64,000 bases of DNA, taken from contig CM034236.1 of assembly GCA_019916065.1 (NCBI GenBank), forward strand, positions 21,345,508 through 21,409,507, given 5' to 3'. Below are positions 34,374-46,370 of this stretch, piece after piece. This DNA comes from Vitellaria paradoxa. Its lineage: Eukaryota > Streptophyta > Magnoliopsida > Ericales > Sapotaceae. Both the position numbers and the translations under genes were made by a program. The number at the start of each line of letters is the position of its first letter. The stretch's first letter is position 1. The notes below the pieces were generated by a model. That model was given only the letters and a program-made list of their open reading frames with translations, was not told where the DNA came from and did not search any database.

Positions 34374-35724
34374 CTGCACCAAAAATAGGATCATACAATA
34401 TACTAATCCACATAAAGATGCCAACGTGCTTCGATATTTCAATTTTAGTTCATAAAAATTGTAGTTGAATCAGAAAATGTAGATTGCATGGTTTGAGAAG
34501 TAATAATACAGCTACCAAAATCCAACTTCTTCAATATGCAAGTCCATCTAACATCTATCTGGTCCATGTATTGTCTGAAACATTTAATCAGGAATAGTTT
34601 CTAGTATCTGCATCTAGCGAAGAAGGATTATTAATCACTAGTAAACTGCATGTCTCTGTGTTTGTTCCTCATGTTTAACAAAGAATCACATCTGAAAAGT
34701 CCAATTTGCATGTCTATTTAGTCAGCAATTATTGCATCCAAATAATCTTCCAACAGCTGAGGAAGAAAATAAGCCCCATAAGATTATAAAGATAGTCAAG
34801 CATAATAAGGTCTTCTGTGGTTCCATTTTGTTTGATGAGTATATACTCAAAAAGTACCAAGTGGGTACCATCGCTGCACAGCCAAGGGGACTATGCAAAA
34901 AATCAAGAAAAGAGGAATCTTTAGTTCAGAGGAATAATTTTTTCTTTTAAGAAAATACTCATAATCGGATTTGATCACACAACCCAAAACAATAAGATTC
35001 AATGCAGGTGGTTTGGAAGATGAAATCAGCCAGTACTGTGGAGGATTTGCAGGTGGAAGCACAGAAACGCTTACACTTAGGAGGCATGATTGCCTGTGCA
35101 ATTACGTTTTCAAGCAGAAATGCTTATCCTTGGAAGGAACAATGGTATAAGCATTAAAGAAGCATCCAAACATTGTCTCTGCTAGTGCATGTTTACATGC
35201 ATGTGCAGAAATAGTTGGATCCCAGCAAGTTTAGAAACTTAACCAAGAAAGCAACCATTATATAAGCTCTTTTATGCTAAATTTTGTGGAGGAATGTACC
35301 CCAACTACCTCTCAAACTACATTTTTCAAATTTAAAATTTCCTTAATGCTTGGACTTAAGCAAAATTAGATTCTTCCAACACATTAAAGTTCCTTGAAAC
35401 ACTAAATCCTATAAAGTTTGAAGTATCAATTGCAGGATCAGGTATTGTTATTCTGAACCAAAAGCAATGCATGCTCAAAAGATTCCTTGATACAAGGAAG
35501 GGGTCAAAGGTGCAAAGGTTACAAGGACCAAACAAAACTATGTTTACCAAATCTAACGGTTGCTTTGTTTGTCAACGATCATGACATAAATATCCCATGG
35601 CACGAATCTATAGCGTGCAGGAGATTCTAACTAACACTCTCCATCCTTTCTTATATTATAAATATACGCTATTTGCAATGAAGTGCCTTATGTCGAAAAT
35701 TTTCTTGCACATAATCGTTATTAA
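34374..35724 (-). other. Left part of the SEC12-like intron that received the Gypsy element
   Basis: No gene seen. It lies between the GTGCAG acceptor of the SEC12-like exon at 34373 and the Gypsy left border. It ends with the target duplication ATTAA (35720-35724). Confidence 0.6.
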
Positions 35725-36280
35725 TGTTGGGGGAGCTCTTCTGGGAATTATATTGACAATCAATAATAGTGGAGTCACCGAAACTCGGCGGAGGGATGGG
35801 AATCAGGACAATCTAGAATAAGAGAGAGAGAATATGGAGGATACTTAAGGTTCCTGTCAAACCCTCCATAGGTGGGGGGTTTATATAGGTGAAGGGGAAA
35901 AACCTTTTAGGCGGTAATTTGGGCTTTGAATCCGTTAGGAGAATGTTTAACCCTAACTGGCGTGTTTAGATGAGATAAGGATCTCCTTGATTCTCTCTCT
36001 AGATTGGTTGGGATAAATCCCAACGGTCCCCTGATTCCAACCTCAACTCTGCTAAATCTCGATGATCTTGTGAGGAAAGAGTTAGTTGGAGATATTCTCG
36101 GACCTTGTCCCAAGACCTGAGAATAAACTTATTTTGCACAAACGATGTCTTCCGCAGGAGAACCTTTGTTGCGGATGAGACTTCCGCGTACAGTTGAAAG
36201 TGACGTAGCTTTTAAGGCTTGTGCACCGCGGGAATATCTGGGCAACCGTAGGCCCTATGGCCGCGGTCCATATACCAACA
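35725..36280 (-). repeat. 3' LTR of the Tat-type Gypsy element
   Basis: 556 bp; in element orientation it starts TGTTGGTATATGG and ends CCCCCAACA. Directly inside is a polypurine tract (GGGGGG on the minus strand, 36285-36290), as expected before a 3' LTR. It matches the LTR at 52875-53440 along its length with many substitutions. Confidence 0.92.
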
Positions 36281-36688
36281 AATAGCCCCCCTGTGCATGC
36301 GCTACTGATGTGACGAAGGAGCGCGTACACATTAAAAAAGGTAATGATTTCTTTTCTGACACCAACATTAAATGCGCCGCCACGAGTTACCATGACGTCT
36401 TATCAGATCTTCGTCGTTTGGGTTTCCCTTGCCAACTTTCAAACGATATAAGTAGTCCCGCTACATCTTTAATTCATTCAAATTTCTTAAGTTTGTTTTC
36501 TCTCTCTCGAGAATCCCTCTATTTTTACTGCAATATTCCAAAGCATTACGAAGAATCGCCAGCAGAAATCTCTTGAAGGTATTTGAAATTTTCTTCTTTT
36601 ACCGTGAAAAGGAGAGACCGAATGCTTTCATTTCGTTTCATTTTGTTTCGTTTCGTTTCGTTTCTTCTCAACTGTCCTAAATATTGCC

Positions 36689-39600
36689 ATGGAAATAAGT
36701 TCAGCGTCTCATTCATCCACTCGTTCTGCCATTGAAAGCGATGATTCTACTAGGGAAAGATTTGTCCCTATTGAAGAATCCATTCTTCAATCGTACTTGA
36801 CTTCATCATGTTCTCTAGCTGCACTCAAGCGACAAGTTCCAGTTGAGTACAAGGTTCCTCGTGGGAAGCAATCCTTACTCAAATACAAATGTGGGTCTGA
36901 TCGCTTGGTTCCTGTAGTGCCTATTGAAGAGGAGTGGTTTTGTGCTCCTTATCTACAAGGAGATTCATTCTAGGATTTCAAGGTCATATTTTCTATGGAG
37001 GGAGGTAAACGGGTTCCTGATTATCTAATGGATTTCGAGGCTTCCAAAGAAAGTTTACTCCTTGCTTTTCCATTTCTCGACTTGGGTTGGACAAGGGGGA
37101 ATACTCTTACTCTTTTATTCACTTTTTGAACTACATGGGTCCCACGAAAAGGAATGGAGCATTGGTCAAACTGGGTTCTTGGGAGAAGTTCTTTCAGGAA
37201 GGTTTTAAAGGAGGCCAGAATTCTAAAGGCCGTGCGCAATACCTTGGAGTTGCACATCTCTCGAGACACTGTCGCCATGGAGACTTTGTTATCCAGATGG
37301 AGTATTTCCACTCATACTTTCATTACATCTTTTGGGGAAATTACTCCCACTTTAGAAGTTGTTGTAATATTGATGCAGTTACCCATTTGGGGAGAAGAAA
37401 ATGTAGTGCTTGCCGCGGAAGATCTAGAGGTTCGGAAGGTTATTACCGCGCTTTAGGCCGCCCATTCATACCAGAATAACTTTGGTTCTTGGTTTGATAA
37501 GGATGGAAAATGCAAGGCAGACCGCAGAGCCCCCCATTTAGAAAGTTCTTTTAAGGGTGGATGAGTTATTGGTGGAAGGACTATGCTAATCCTCATGATG
37601 GCACGGGAGACTGCGTTGATGGCCTAGATTTGAAAAGCCCTTTTCATCTAGCTGCTTATATCGCGGCATGCCTCTCGCGTTATATTTTGGAGGGTCCTCC
37701 CGCAAATAGTGTAAGACGTTGTTTATTTCGAATAGCTGCTGTACTTAGCTTAGGGAGAACAGTAGCCTTGGCCCCTATTTTCTTTGGCACTTTGTATTAT
37801 AGACTTGATTTGGTGAAGATGGGACAAGAAAGTTCAGTTGGGATATATTTCGTACCCATATACGTATCTACGCCGTTTCTTCAAATGCGGCTGTTTGAGA
37901 GGTACCAAAAATATGATCCTAAACCAAACCATTTTCCTGTGGTCCTGGACAAAGATAATTCTGAACCACAACCTTCTCGAGAACCGCGTTTGAATTGCTA
38001 GCTGAGTGCTGGACCCTTGAAAAAGTTAACTCTTTTGATTGATCGTGAGGAGGAATTCCAATGGCGTTCATATAGTTCTCCTGTCATTGGGATTATTCCT
38101 TTGACTTGGCAACTTTTTGAACCCCTACATGTAAACACTTCTAAGGAAGATGAACTAAGTGGGTAAGTATATCTCTAGATGGCTTTTATGTTCCCGTGAA
38201 GTCTACCAGTCCAAATTGATAATGGTTGGATCTTTATGGAGTACAATCCCCATAGGGTGGCGCGACAATTTGGCTTCGACCAATGTTTGGTCTCTATTGG
38301 TGTTATGAAGACTCCTTTTGAGTGTATTAAGGTATTCTCTCATGTTCCAGGAAAAGCTAATTTAAGGACTATGATGTCTTAAAGGATTTTTCCTTCCTCT
38401 CGACGACAAGGGTCACGGACCATTATGGCAAAGAGTTGGTGGCATTAGCAACTGAAATTCTTTCAGGAATATGTGGAAGGAATTCCGAATGCAATTAGAG
38501 TCCCTCCTGTCCTGATGATTCTTTGTTGTCTCCGCGTAAGGGTGCCCATTCTCGTAGCACCATAGTTTCTCGCTTTAAGAAACCCCTCAGGATCATTCCA
38601 GGTGTTCCCACCAACGGCCCCCTATTACCCTAATTGAAGCTTCCTCCAAGAAACTTACTTTATCTGGAGCATCAAAGAGGAAAGCTGAGCCTTTAGAAGT
38701 TGGAATTGCTTTTGCTGCGCGGGAAAAAAAAACATTCCAAAAAGGTTAGCAACTTTTCTTCACATGTGTTCTTTGTAGCATTTATTCTACATAAGTTTAA
38801 CGTTGCCTATGGCTTGCGTGTAGGGGGCTTCTTCTATGGAGAAAAAAAAGAAGACATTAATTCTCCATAGGTTACCTCGTTCTTCTAATTCTAAAGAGGA
38901 ATCGGTCGCGGGAAGAAGACATAATCGAGACTCAAGAGGGTGTAGAGATTCAGAATAATGTTGAAATCCCTCACTTAGGCACTTGAGCTGATGAAGAAAT
39001 AATGCTGCATTTGAACTTGCAAGTGCATCCGAGCCAACTACTGAGATTCCATCTACAATTTTGACAAAAAAGGTAGAACGAGTAAGATCTTCTGTTTTAT
39101 CTGATCTACGAATCCCCGGAATTTTAGGAACCACATATTCTCCAGTTCACGGCGATAACATATCCGAGTCGTGTATGAGGGTTGTGGATAATTTCTCTGA
39201 GTCTAAACCTTCCAGACTGTTTCCAAGTCTTCGAAATGAAGCTTCCCCACTCTTAAACAATCCTTCGTTTGTGCCTATTAGAAATAATACTGTGGATGTT
39301 CAAAGCGTATCTATTCAAGAACCAATAGAAAGGCAAATAGCTTCAGAATGTGAAGTAAATATATTGGACACTTCTTCTGCCTCTAAGAGTGTAACTCCAT
39401 CTTCCTCTTCCCTGATTATGATCACTATTCCAGATTATTCTCCTGCTCTTACTGTGGGATTGAACTCTTCTATCCCATCATCTTTAGTTCTTCAACCATT
39501 GTTTAGGATACACAGATGGAAGAGGGGACAACTATCCCAACATTAACACTTGAATTATCCTCCGTCGGTGAAGAGCTCTCTCTCTTCCCCCCTTTTTGTT

Positions 39601-40281
39601 TTTGTTTTTTTTAAACTCAGTCTTAATTATCCTTTTGTTGTGTTAATAGCTGTTGCTTCAATCCCCTTTTCATTGTCCGCGGTTCTTTCTATTGTTTCAC
39701 CTATGTGGGCATCACTCCCTGCAACAACCACGGATTTACCAATAGGTTTATCCAGAACTTCTTCAGCCTTCGATTCAGCTTCTCAAATGCTCATCGTTTT
39801 GCCGTCCAAAGAAGAATTATTCGTGGGTGTTGCTGAAAAATTTCTACCGCTACTCTATGATTTATACAATCACCGCTATATGTTTGCTGGTATCGTTTCT
39901 CAACCAAAGTCTGTTCGGGTATTGAAGCTTCATTCCCTTGGCTCGATAATGCATAGTTTGGATGAAAAACCTGTTGAGGAATCTACTCTTAAAGAAGTTG
40001 ATCATCTTTGACAAAGCCTCATTGCTATTAGATTTTCTCATTTAGATATTAAGTGGCTGGAGGCTGGTCTCAATCAGATTCGACACGCTTTGCGGGCTCT
40101 ACATCTAAAGGAGGAATTAACTTGTATTGATAAGAATATAGAGAAAATTGAAGAGCTATTACGAGGATTGAAGAAAGATAGGGAAAAAATGTTAGATCAT
40201 GCTAAAGCTGTAGAAAACTTGAGTCGTCCTGATTTGTCTTTTGGTCAATCCATCTATAGAAACTTGATGAAACAAGGTTAA
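36689..40281 (+). pseudogene. Antisense ORF (aORF) with plant mobile domain, broken
   Basis: Runs opposite to the element's gag-pol, between integrase and the 3' LTR. Pieces in changing frames: 36689-36973 (MEISSASHSSTRSAIESDDS start), 37154-37456 (LELHISRDTVAMETLLSRWS ... LPIWGEENVVLAAEDLEVRK) and 37561-38001 (AACLSRYILEGP, GRTVALAPIFFGTLYYRLDL). Less conserved Ser/Pro-rich stretches follow at 39061-40011, and a helical, charged C terminus at 40090-40281 (KNIEKIEELLRGLKKDREKM) probably forms a coiled coil. The middle part is the aminotransferase-like plant mobile domain found in MAIN/MAIL proteins and in Tat-lineage additional ORFs. At least four frame breaks or stops exclude function. The role of such ORFs in the element is unknown. 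Confidence 0.75.
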
Positions 40282-40589
40282 GGAAATGATGATCTTTTCT
40301 TGTAATCAAAACTCGTATGAATGAAACATGTTTTTGACTCAATCTAAGTCTTTGTTTTGAGTATTTCTTGAGCATTTGCTTTAAGATGTGTGCATGTTTA
40401 AGTTAAAGAGTAAAGAGGAACATGTAAAACAGTAAAAACAAATGGTTCTTTGTCAATGGTGAGATTTTGAATATCCCGCAAAGAATTGCTTTGGGATTTG
40501 TCTAAGAGCCTAATTTCCATGATGGATCTAAAGAGGCCATATATAGGGGATCGTAAAGAATGTTTCCCTATGAATTCTTCGGAGTTGGA

Positions 40590-41895
40590 ATTCCTGCAGA
40601 GGGAATTTTTTTTTTTTTTTTTGGAAGATAGAACCAAGCATAGAGAACATCGAAGAAGGTTTCCCTAGGAGCTCTTTGAAAGTTCAACTCCCACAGAGGG
40701 AATTTTTTCCTGGAGATAGAACCAAGCATTGGGAACCTTGAAGAAGGTTTCCCTAGAAGTTCTTTCAAAGTTCAAGTCCTGCGGAGGGAATCCTTTTTTT
40801 TCTTTTTGAGATAGAACCAAGCATAGAGAACGGAAAAAGGTTTCCCTAGGAGTTTCTTTGAAAGTTCAATTCCCGTGGAAGGAATATTTCGTGGAGATAG
40901 AACCAAGCGTAAGGAACCTTGAAGAAGGTTTCCCTAGCAGTTTTTTGGAAAGTTCAATTCCCGCGGAGGGAATTTTTCCTAAAAATAGAACCGAGTATAG
41001 GGAATCTTGAAGAAGGTTTCCCTAGGAGTTCTTTGTAAAGTTCAATTCCCACGGAGGGAATTTTTCTTGGAGATGGAACCAAAAATAAGGAACCTTGAAG
41101 AAGGTTTCCCCAGGAATTCTTTGGAAAGTTCAATTCCCGCGGAGGATATTTTTCCTAGAGATAGAACCAAGCATAGGGAACCTTGAAGAAGGTTTCCTTA
41201 GGAGTTCTTCGAAAGTTCAATTCCCACAGAGGGAATTTTTTCTTAGAGGTAGAACCAAGTATAAGGAACCTTGAAAAAGGTTTCCCTAGGAGTTCTTTGG
41301 AAAGTTTAATTCCTACGGACGGAATTTTTTCCTGGAGATAGAACCAAGCATAGGGAACCTTGAAGAAGGTTTCCCTAGGAGTTCTTTGGAAAGTTCAATT
41401 CTCACGGAGGGAATTTTTCCTAGAGCTGGAACAAAGCATAGGGAGGTTTACCTAGGAGTTCTTTGAAAGTTCAATTCCCACGGAGGGAATTTTCCTGGAG
41501 ATGGAACCAAGCATACGGAACCTTGAAAAGGGTTTCCCTAGGAGTTCTTTGGAAAGTTAGTTCTCACGGAGGGAATTTTTCTTGGAGATGGAACCAAGCA
41601 TAGGGAGGTTTACCTAGGAGTTCTTTGAAAGTTCAATTCCCGCGGAGGGAATTTTTCTTGGAGATGGAACCAAGCATAGGGAACCTTGAAAAAGGTTTCC
41701 CTAGTAGTTCTTTGGAAAGTTCAATTCCCGCAGAGGGAATTTTTCCTGGAGATGGAACCAAGCATAGGGAACCATGAAGAAGGTTTCCCTAGGAGTTCTT
41801 TGGAAAGTTCAATTCTCACGGAGGGAATTTTTCTTGGAGATAGAACCAAGCATAGGGAACCATGAATAAGGTTTCCCTAGGAGTTCTTTGGAAAC
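40590..41895. repeat. Minisatellite of about 15 units near 87 bp in the Gypsy 3' region
   Basis: The GGGAATTTTT landmark recurs at about 40600, 40697, 40787, 40880, 40967, 41056, 41143, 41230, 41318, 41406, 41479, 41567, 41646, 41735 and 41820. Spacing is mostly 85-90 bp, with a few shorter units (73-79). Each unit contains AACCAAGCATAGGGAACC, GGTTTCCCTAGGAGTTCTTT and the stem-loop AATTCCC-GCGGA-GGGAATT. It fills the gap between the aORF and the integrase 3' end. Confidence 0.95.
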
Positions 41896-41968
41896 ATCCA
41901 TGAGTATATATATAAAAAAAAGAAATTTAGAAATTTAATAAATATTCATTAATGAAAAGATCAATACA

Positions 41969-43316
41969 TCATGGGTAATAAGCTTTAAGCCATTTGACAT
42001 TAATAGAAGGACTTAGCTTATTTGTTTTAAGGTCCATAATCTTGTACCATCCATTAGAACCATGTGCCTCTTTGATTACATACGGGCCTTCCCATTTCGG
42101 CATGAACTTGAGTGTTGACAATCCCCTCATCACATGACTCGTTGTCTTTAGCACTAAATCCCCCTCTTCAAATTGTTTTGGCTTTATCGGAGTGTTGTAA
42201 GCTTTACTAATGCGAGTTTGGTATGTCTTTAAGTTTTCCTTGGCCTTATCTCTTCTTTCATCTAGGGCCTCCAAATCTACATGCCTAGAATTTGGGATTC
42301 CTTTACTTCGGAGTGCCATCATGGCTGAGGTCATGGCAATTTCGACTGGATGTACTGCCTTAGTGCCATAAACTAGGGAAAAAGGAGTCATCTGAATGGA
42401 TCTCTTCTTCGATGTTCTATACACCCACAAAGCCATTGATAGTGCATGAGCCCAGAAGGAATGGTGGTCCTTTAACATTCTACTAAGTATTGTGAGCAAA
42501 GTTTTATTCGTTGCCTTGGCTTGACCATTCCCTTTAGGGTAGTACACAAATGATTTATGGTGGGAGACCTCATATGAGGGTAGGAGTAATCCAACATGAG
42601 AGTTCACAAAGTGAGTACCATTGTCTAAGAGTATTACCTTGGGGATTCCAAAGTAGCAAATAACGTATTCACGGATAAAGTTCGATATTGCCGGCCCCGT
42701 GGCTCTTCGTAATGCGATTCCCTCCACTGATTTGATATATAACTCTGTTGCTGTGATAATCCAAATGTTACCACGATCATGGGTCCAATTAAGTCCATGG
42801 CCCAAGTACGGAAAGGCCATGGAGTTCCCATTGTCCAAAGATCCACTGTCGGGGCATGAATGAGATGGGAATGGACTTGACATGAATGGCATCTCTTCGT
42901 ATAATTCTTAGCATCTTCTTCCATCGTAGGCCAATAATATCCTATTTGCAACAAATGGGCTTAAAGCTTCCTTCCTTCTTGATGTTCCATCTCATGTCCC
43001 TTTTCTAAGGCATCATTCGTTTCTGCCCTAGCTAAACATCGCAGGGTTTTTCCTTCAAAATCACATCTATATAACTGCCCTTCATGGATGAAGAAGAAAG
43101 GAGCCCTCTTTCTCACTATTGCTGCATCTTCCTTTGCCACGAGAAGCGAGCCTTCCTTTAGGTAATCTATGTAATATTTCCGCCAGTCTCTTGAGGGGGA
43201 GATGAAATTACATTCCAATTTATTGGGATTTTCTTGACATCTTGGACATTGTTGCTGAATAGCTACAAGTTTTTTGGCCATGGATGGCCAATAATACCCT
43301 TGCCTTTGAGCCCTTT
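41969..43316 (-). pseudogene. Gypsy integrase (zinc-binding and core domains), broken
   Basis: The zinc-binding part at 43281-42900 reads GYYWPTMEEDAKNYTKRCHS with the CxxC pair. The catalytic core follows with WAMDLIGP (first Asp) and LLDNGTHFVN (second Asp). The third acidic residue is changed: the GQAEATNK motif reads GQAKATNK, glutamate to lysine. The C-terminal part (KFMPKWEGPYVIKEAHGSNG, WYKIMDLKTNKLSPSINVKW) runs to the stop at 41969 and is intact. The frame is broken by a TAA near 42960 and a shift near 42780. An active integrase cannot be produced, both from the breaks and from the lost catalytic residue. Confidence 0.88.
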
Positions 43317-43496
43317 AATAAAGACTGACTTCTCCTGTTCCACATGTTCATTCATGAATCTTTACCAATTTCTCCTTCGCTTCATTTTCTCCTAAACACC
43401 TAGCTAGACTTCCTTCTGGGGCCCTTAAGTGTAACAAACCTTGATAAATGGTGTAATGCTTGAGTTGAGCCACGACAATTTTATCCACGTGAAATT

Positions 43497-44096
43497 TCAA
43501 TTCTTGGATAATCGGGGTCCTCCAGTCATTTGTTTCTTCTCGGGCAGAATATTCACGAGTGAACAGGGTAGCATCCTCTTCATTATTTTTATGTTAGCAA
43601 ATTCCTCCCCAACTTCTACTTTAGATGCAAGAGTGGCCAAAGTGTCGGGGTGCTTATTGTTGGATCTTGGCGCATGTTCCATTCGTACATGGGTAAATTT
43701 GTCAATTAGCCGTTGAATGACAGTTTGATACAAAACCGAGGGCTCTTTTATTGCAAATTCTCCATTGGTCTGCTTGATTACTAACATCGATTCTCCCTTT
43801 ATACAAATGCTAGTTACGCCCATCTCCAACGCAGCCATTAGTCCCAACACCAATGCTTCATATTCTACTTCGTTGTTAGAACATCAAAACTCCAACTTAT
43901 AGGACAAATTAATCTTGGCTTTTGATGGTGAAGTTAGGACAATCCCTGCTCCTCTACCCTCTGAAGTGGATGATCCATCAAAGGCGAGTGACCATTCCTC
44001 AGCTTTTGCTATTGCAGCATGAAACTCTTCTCCTAGCAATTCTTCTAATGGTGGCTCATATTTCCCCGAAGGGAATTTAGCAAGAAGATCAACCAC
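43497..44096 (-). pseudogene. Gypsy second RNase H (archaeal-type aRNH), broken
   Basis: Two frames, 44096-43884 and 43853-43497. The first has WSLAFDGSSTSEGRGAGIVL with the first catalytic Asp. The second has NNEVEYEALVLGLMAALEMG across the frame break, then KGESMLVIKQTNGEF and HPDTLATLAS. The usual GDS aspartate is glutamate here (GES). This additional RNase H between the standard RNase H and integrase is diagnostic of the Tat lineage. The frame breaks at about 43855-43883. Confidence 0.85.
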
Positions 44097-44244
44097 AACT
44101 TGGCTTTTTACTGCTCACAGGGTTTTACAAGTAATGTCATAATCTGCTAATAAAAGGAGCCATCTTGTTGTTCTTCCCGAGAGAGCCGGCTTAGACAGAA
44201 GGTATCGAGAGGATCACATTTGGTAATTAAATGTACCGAGGATG

Positions 44245-45517
44245 TTAATAAATAGTGACGGAGTTTTTGAGCCACAAACGCCAAAGCCAAACAATGCCTT
44301 TCAATTGGGGAGTATCGTGCTTCTGCCCCTTACACCAATCTACTAATGTAAAAATTGGTTTCTCCCGCCCTTCTATTTCTTGAGCTAACAAAGCTCCTAT
44401 TGTCTTGGGAGTTGAAGTTAGATAGATTAGCAAAGGTTTCCTAGGATGAGGTGGTATCATAGTGAGTGGTGACACTAAGGTTCTCTTTGCATTTTCAAAA
44501 GCTTCCTGTTATTTCTTTTCCCATTCAAACTCTACATCTTTCTTCAACAAAGAGTTAAAAGGCTGAGTTACCTCGGCCAGAGCAGGAATGAATCTTCGCA
44601 AATAGGACACCTTCCCTAGCAATGCTTTTAGCTCCTTTTGGTTGGTAAGCCGTAGCGTATCTCTAATCGCTAAAACTTTAGTTAGATCTGCATCAATTCC
44701 ATGGCGATGCGCTATACACCCTAGAAATTTCCTTATCGTTATTCTGAAAGCGCACTTAAGCGGATTTATCTTCAATCTATATCTGTGGCATCTGTTAAAA
44801 ACTTTTTGTAAGTCCTCCAGGTGAGATGCTCCTTACCATGTCTTCACCACCAAATCATCGATATAAAATTCTAAGCATTTATGAAACATGTCATGGAATA
44901 TGGCCATCATAGCCTTTTGATAAGTTACCCCCCTTCTTTAACCTAAATGGCATGACAGTGTAATAGAAATTCCCAACGGACATTCGAAAAGCTGTCTTCT
45001 GAGCATCTTTCGGAGCCATTTTTATCTGATTGTAACTGCTAAACCCGTCTATGAACGAGAACATATGGAATCCGACAGTAGAATCAATTAATGTATCTAT
45101 GTTGGGAAGGGAAATTCATCTTTAGGACAAGATTTTCAAATCTTCGAAATATACACAAACTCTTATCTGCCCATTCTTCTCTACCACGAGTACAATACTT
45201 GATAGCTACGCGGGATGTTGTATAGGTTTAATAAACTTTGCTGCTAATAGTTTCTCCACTTCTTCTTTAATTTTAAATTCTACCCCAAGTTTATAGAACC
45301 TTATCCCTTGTTTGACAAGTTTAAAATTGGGAAAAACATTAAGGCAATGCACAGTGATGTCGGTATCCAAACCTAGCATTTCAAAATAAGTCCAGGCAAA
45401 AACATCCGAGTATTCTCTGATCAAATCCACCAGTTCTTCCTTCTCCTTCTGCAGTTCTTTGCATACGAAAATCAGTCGTGGGCTTTCTCCTTCTCTAGCT
45501 AAGTTGATCTCCTCCAA
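44245..45517 (-). pseudogene. Gypsy reverse transcriptase and first RNase H, broken
   Basis: The RT N-terminal part at 45517-45206 contains DVFAWTYFEMLGLD and KEEVEKLLAAKFIKPIQHPA. The palm with the catalytic FYIDDLVVKT lies near 44840-44870. The connection segment at 44775-44509 reads KINPLKCAFRI, FLGCIAHRHGIDAD and KVSYLRRFIPALAE. The first RNase H at 44475-44245 has LLIYLTSTPKTIGALLAQE. Several stops and frame changes occur between 45205 and 44776. Confidence 0.88.
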
Positions 45518-45750
45518 TTATTGTTTTTGTGGCCATGGACCATCCTCTAGGCACTCTGGGGCTGCTTGCACATCTTTTGGTTCTTAGTTACTTCCAATAC
45601 TTCATTTGTCTCTGTCATTATTCTTCCAAATTTTCTCCTTTTCTTTTTCTTTTTGGAATTCATGGAAAATGTGCTCAACCAACATTCTTCGTTCTGTTCT
45701 TCTTCTTGGAGGCCAGGCTTCTTAACCAAGACTCCCACCCCCGCGCACCA

Positions 45751-46370
45751 TCATAAACGGTATACTATTTTTCCATCAACTCTTTTATGGCTGACCACTC
45801 TAACTTTCTCAAAATCTACCTCCCTGGGAATTTTTCTATTCTTATTTGAATTTTCATTTGGCCACTTTGGTATAGGGATCCCCTTGACTGGTTCCAGCTC
45901 TAAGTCAACTCCCGCTTCCGAGTAGAATACCACGTCTGCCATATGTGTCTCGTTTACTCAGAATGGCCTTCGAGATGCATTAATAGTGACCACCCTATTG
46001 TTTCATATAGCTTTCACGCATTGATGGTAAGTTGAGAGTACCACAGCAAACTGATGTAACTAAGTTCTTCCCAATAAGACGTGGTCTACAGTGATTGAGT
46101 TAATTACATGGAATTTCACGTGAGACACTATCTCCCCTACTCCCAGTGTCACTTGTACATATCCCAGAGATTTTTGCTCCTAGCCTCCAAACCTATTAAT
46201 GGTGATAGGTTTCTTCACTAAATGCTTCCTAGGAATTCCTGCTGCTTGAAATGTTGTCAAAGGGAGAATATTAATAGAGGCTCCTCCATCTAAGAACCCT
46301 CTTGAAAACTCCATCCTATTAATCTTACTAGGACATACAAAGGACGATTATGGGAGTGCTAAACTTGTCT
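45751..46370 (-). pseudogene. Gypsy protease region, broken
   Basis: The minus strand reads GFLDGGASINILPL at about 46300-46260, where the retropepsin motif is normally DTGAS, so the catalytic loop itself is altered (DGGAS). Downstream are GYVQVTLGVGEIVSHVKFHV and HMADVVFYSEAGVDLELEPV at 45942-45751, the usual stretch between protease and RT. Stops are present. Confidence 0.7.

Noticed and set aside
34847..35101. Minus-strand 84-codon frame considered as the N-terminal exon of the SEC12-like gene
   Set aside because: It would lie downstream of the LEDVG exon in gene order, has no clear similarity, and falls inside the intron.
39061..40281. Separate small genes from the frames at 39061, 39550 and 40090
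   Set aside because: They continue the same antisense ORF of the Gypsy element, separated only by single stops or shifts.
40590..41895. CRISPR-like array
   Set aside because: There are no spacers: the whole 87-bp unit repeats, and this is a plant retrotransposon 3' region.
45529..45925. Plus-strand frames of 75 and 119 codons over the Gypsy pol region
   Set aside because: Shadows of the minus-strand protease-RT region; no similarity of their own.
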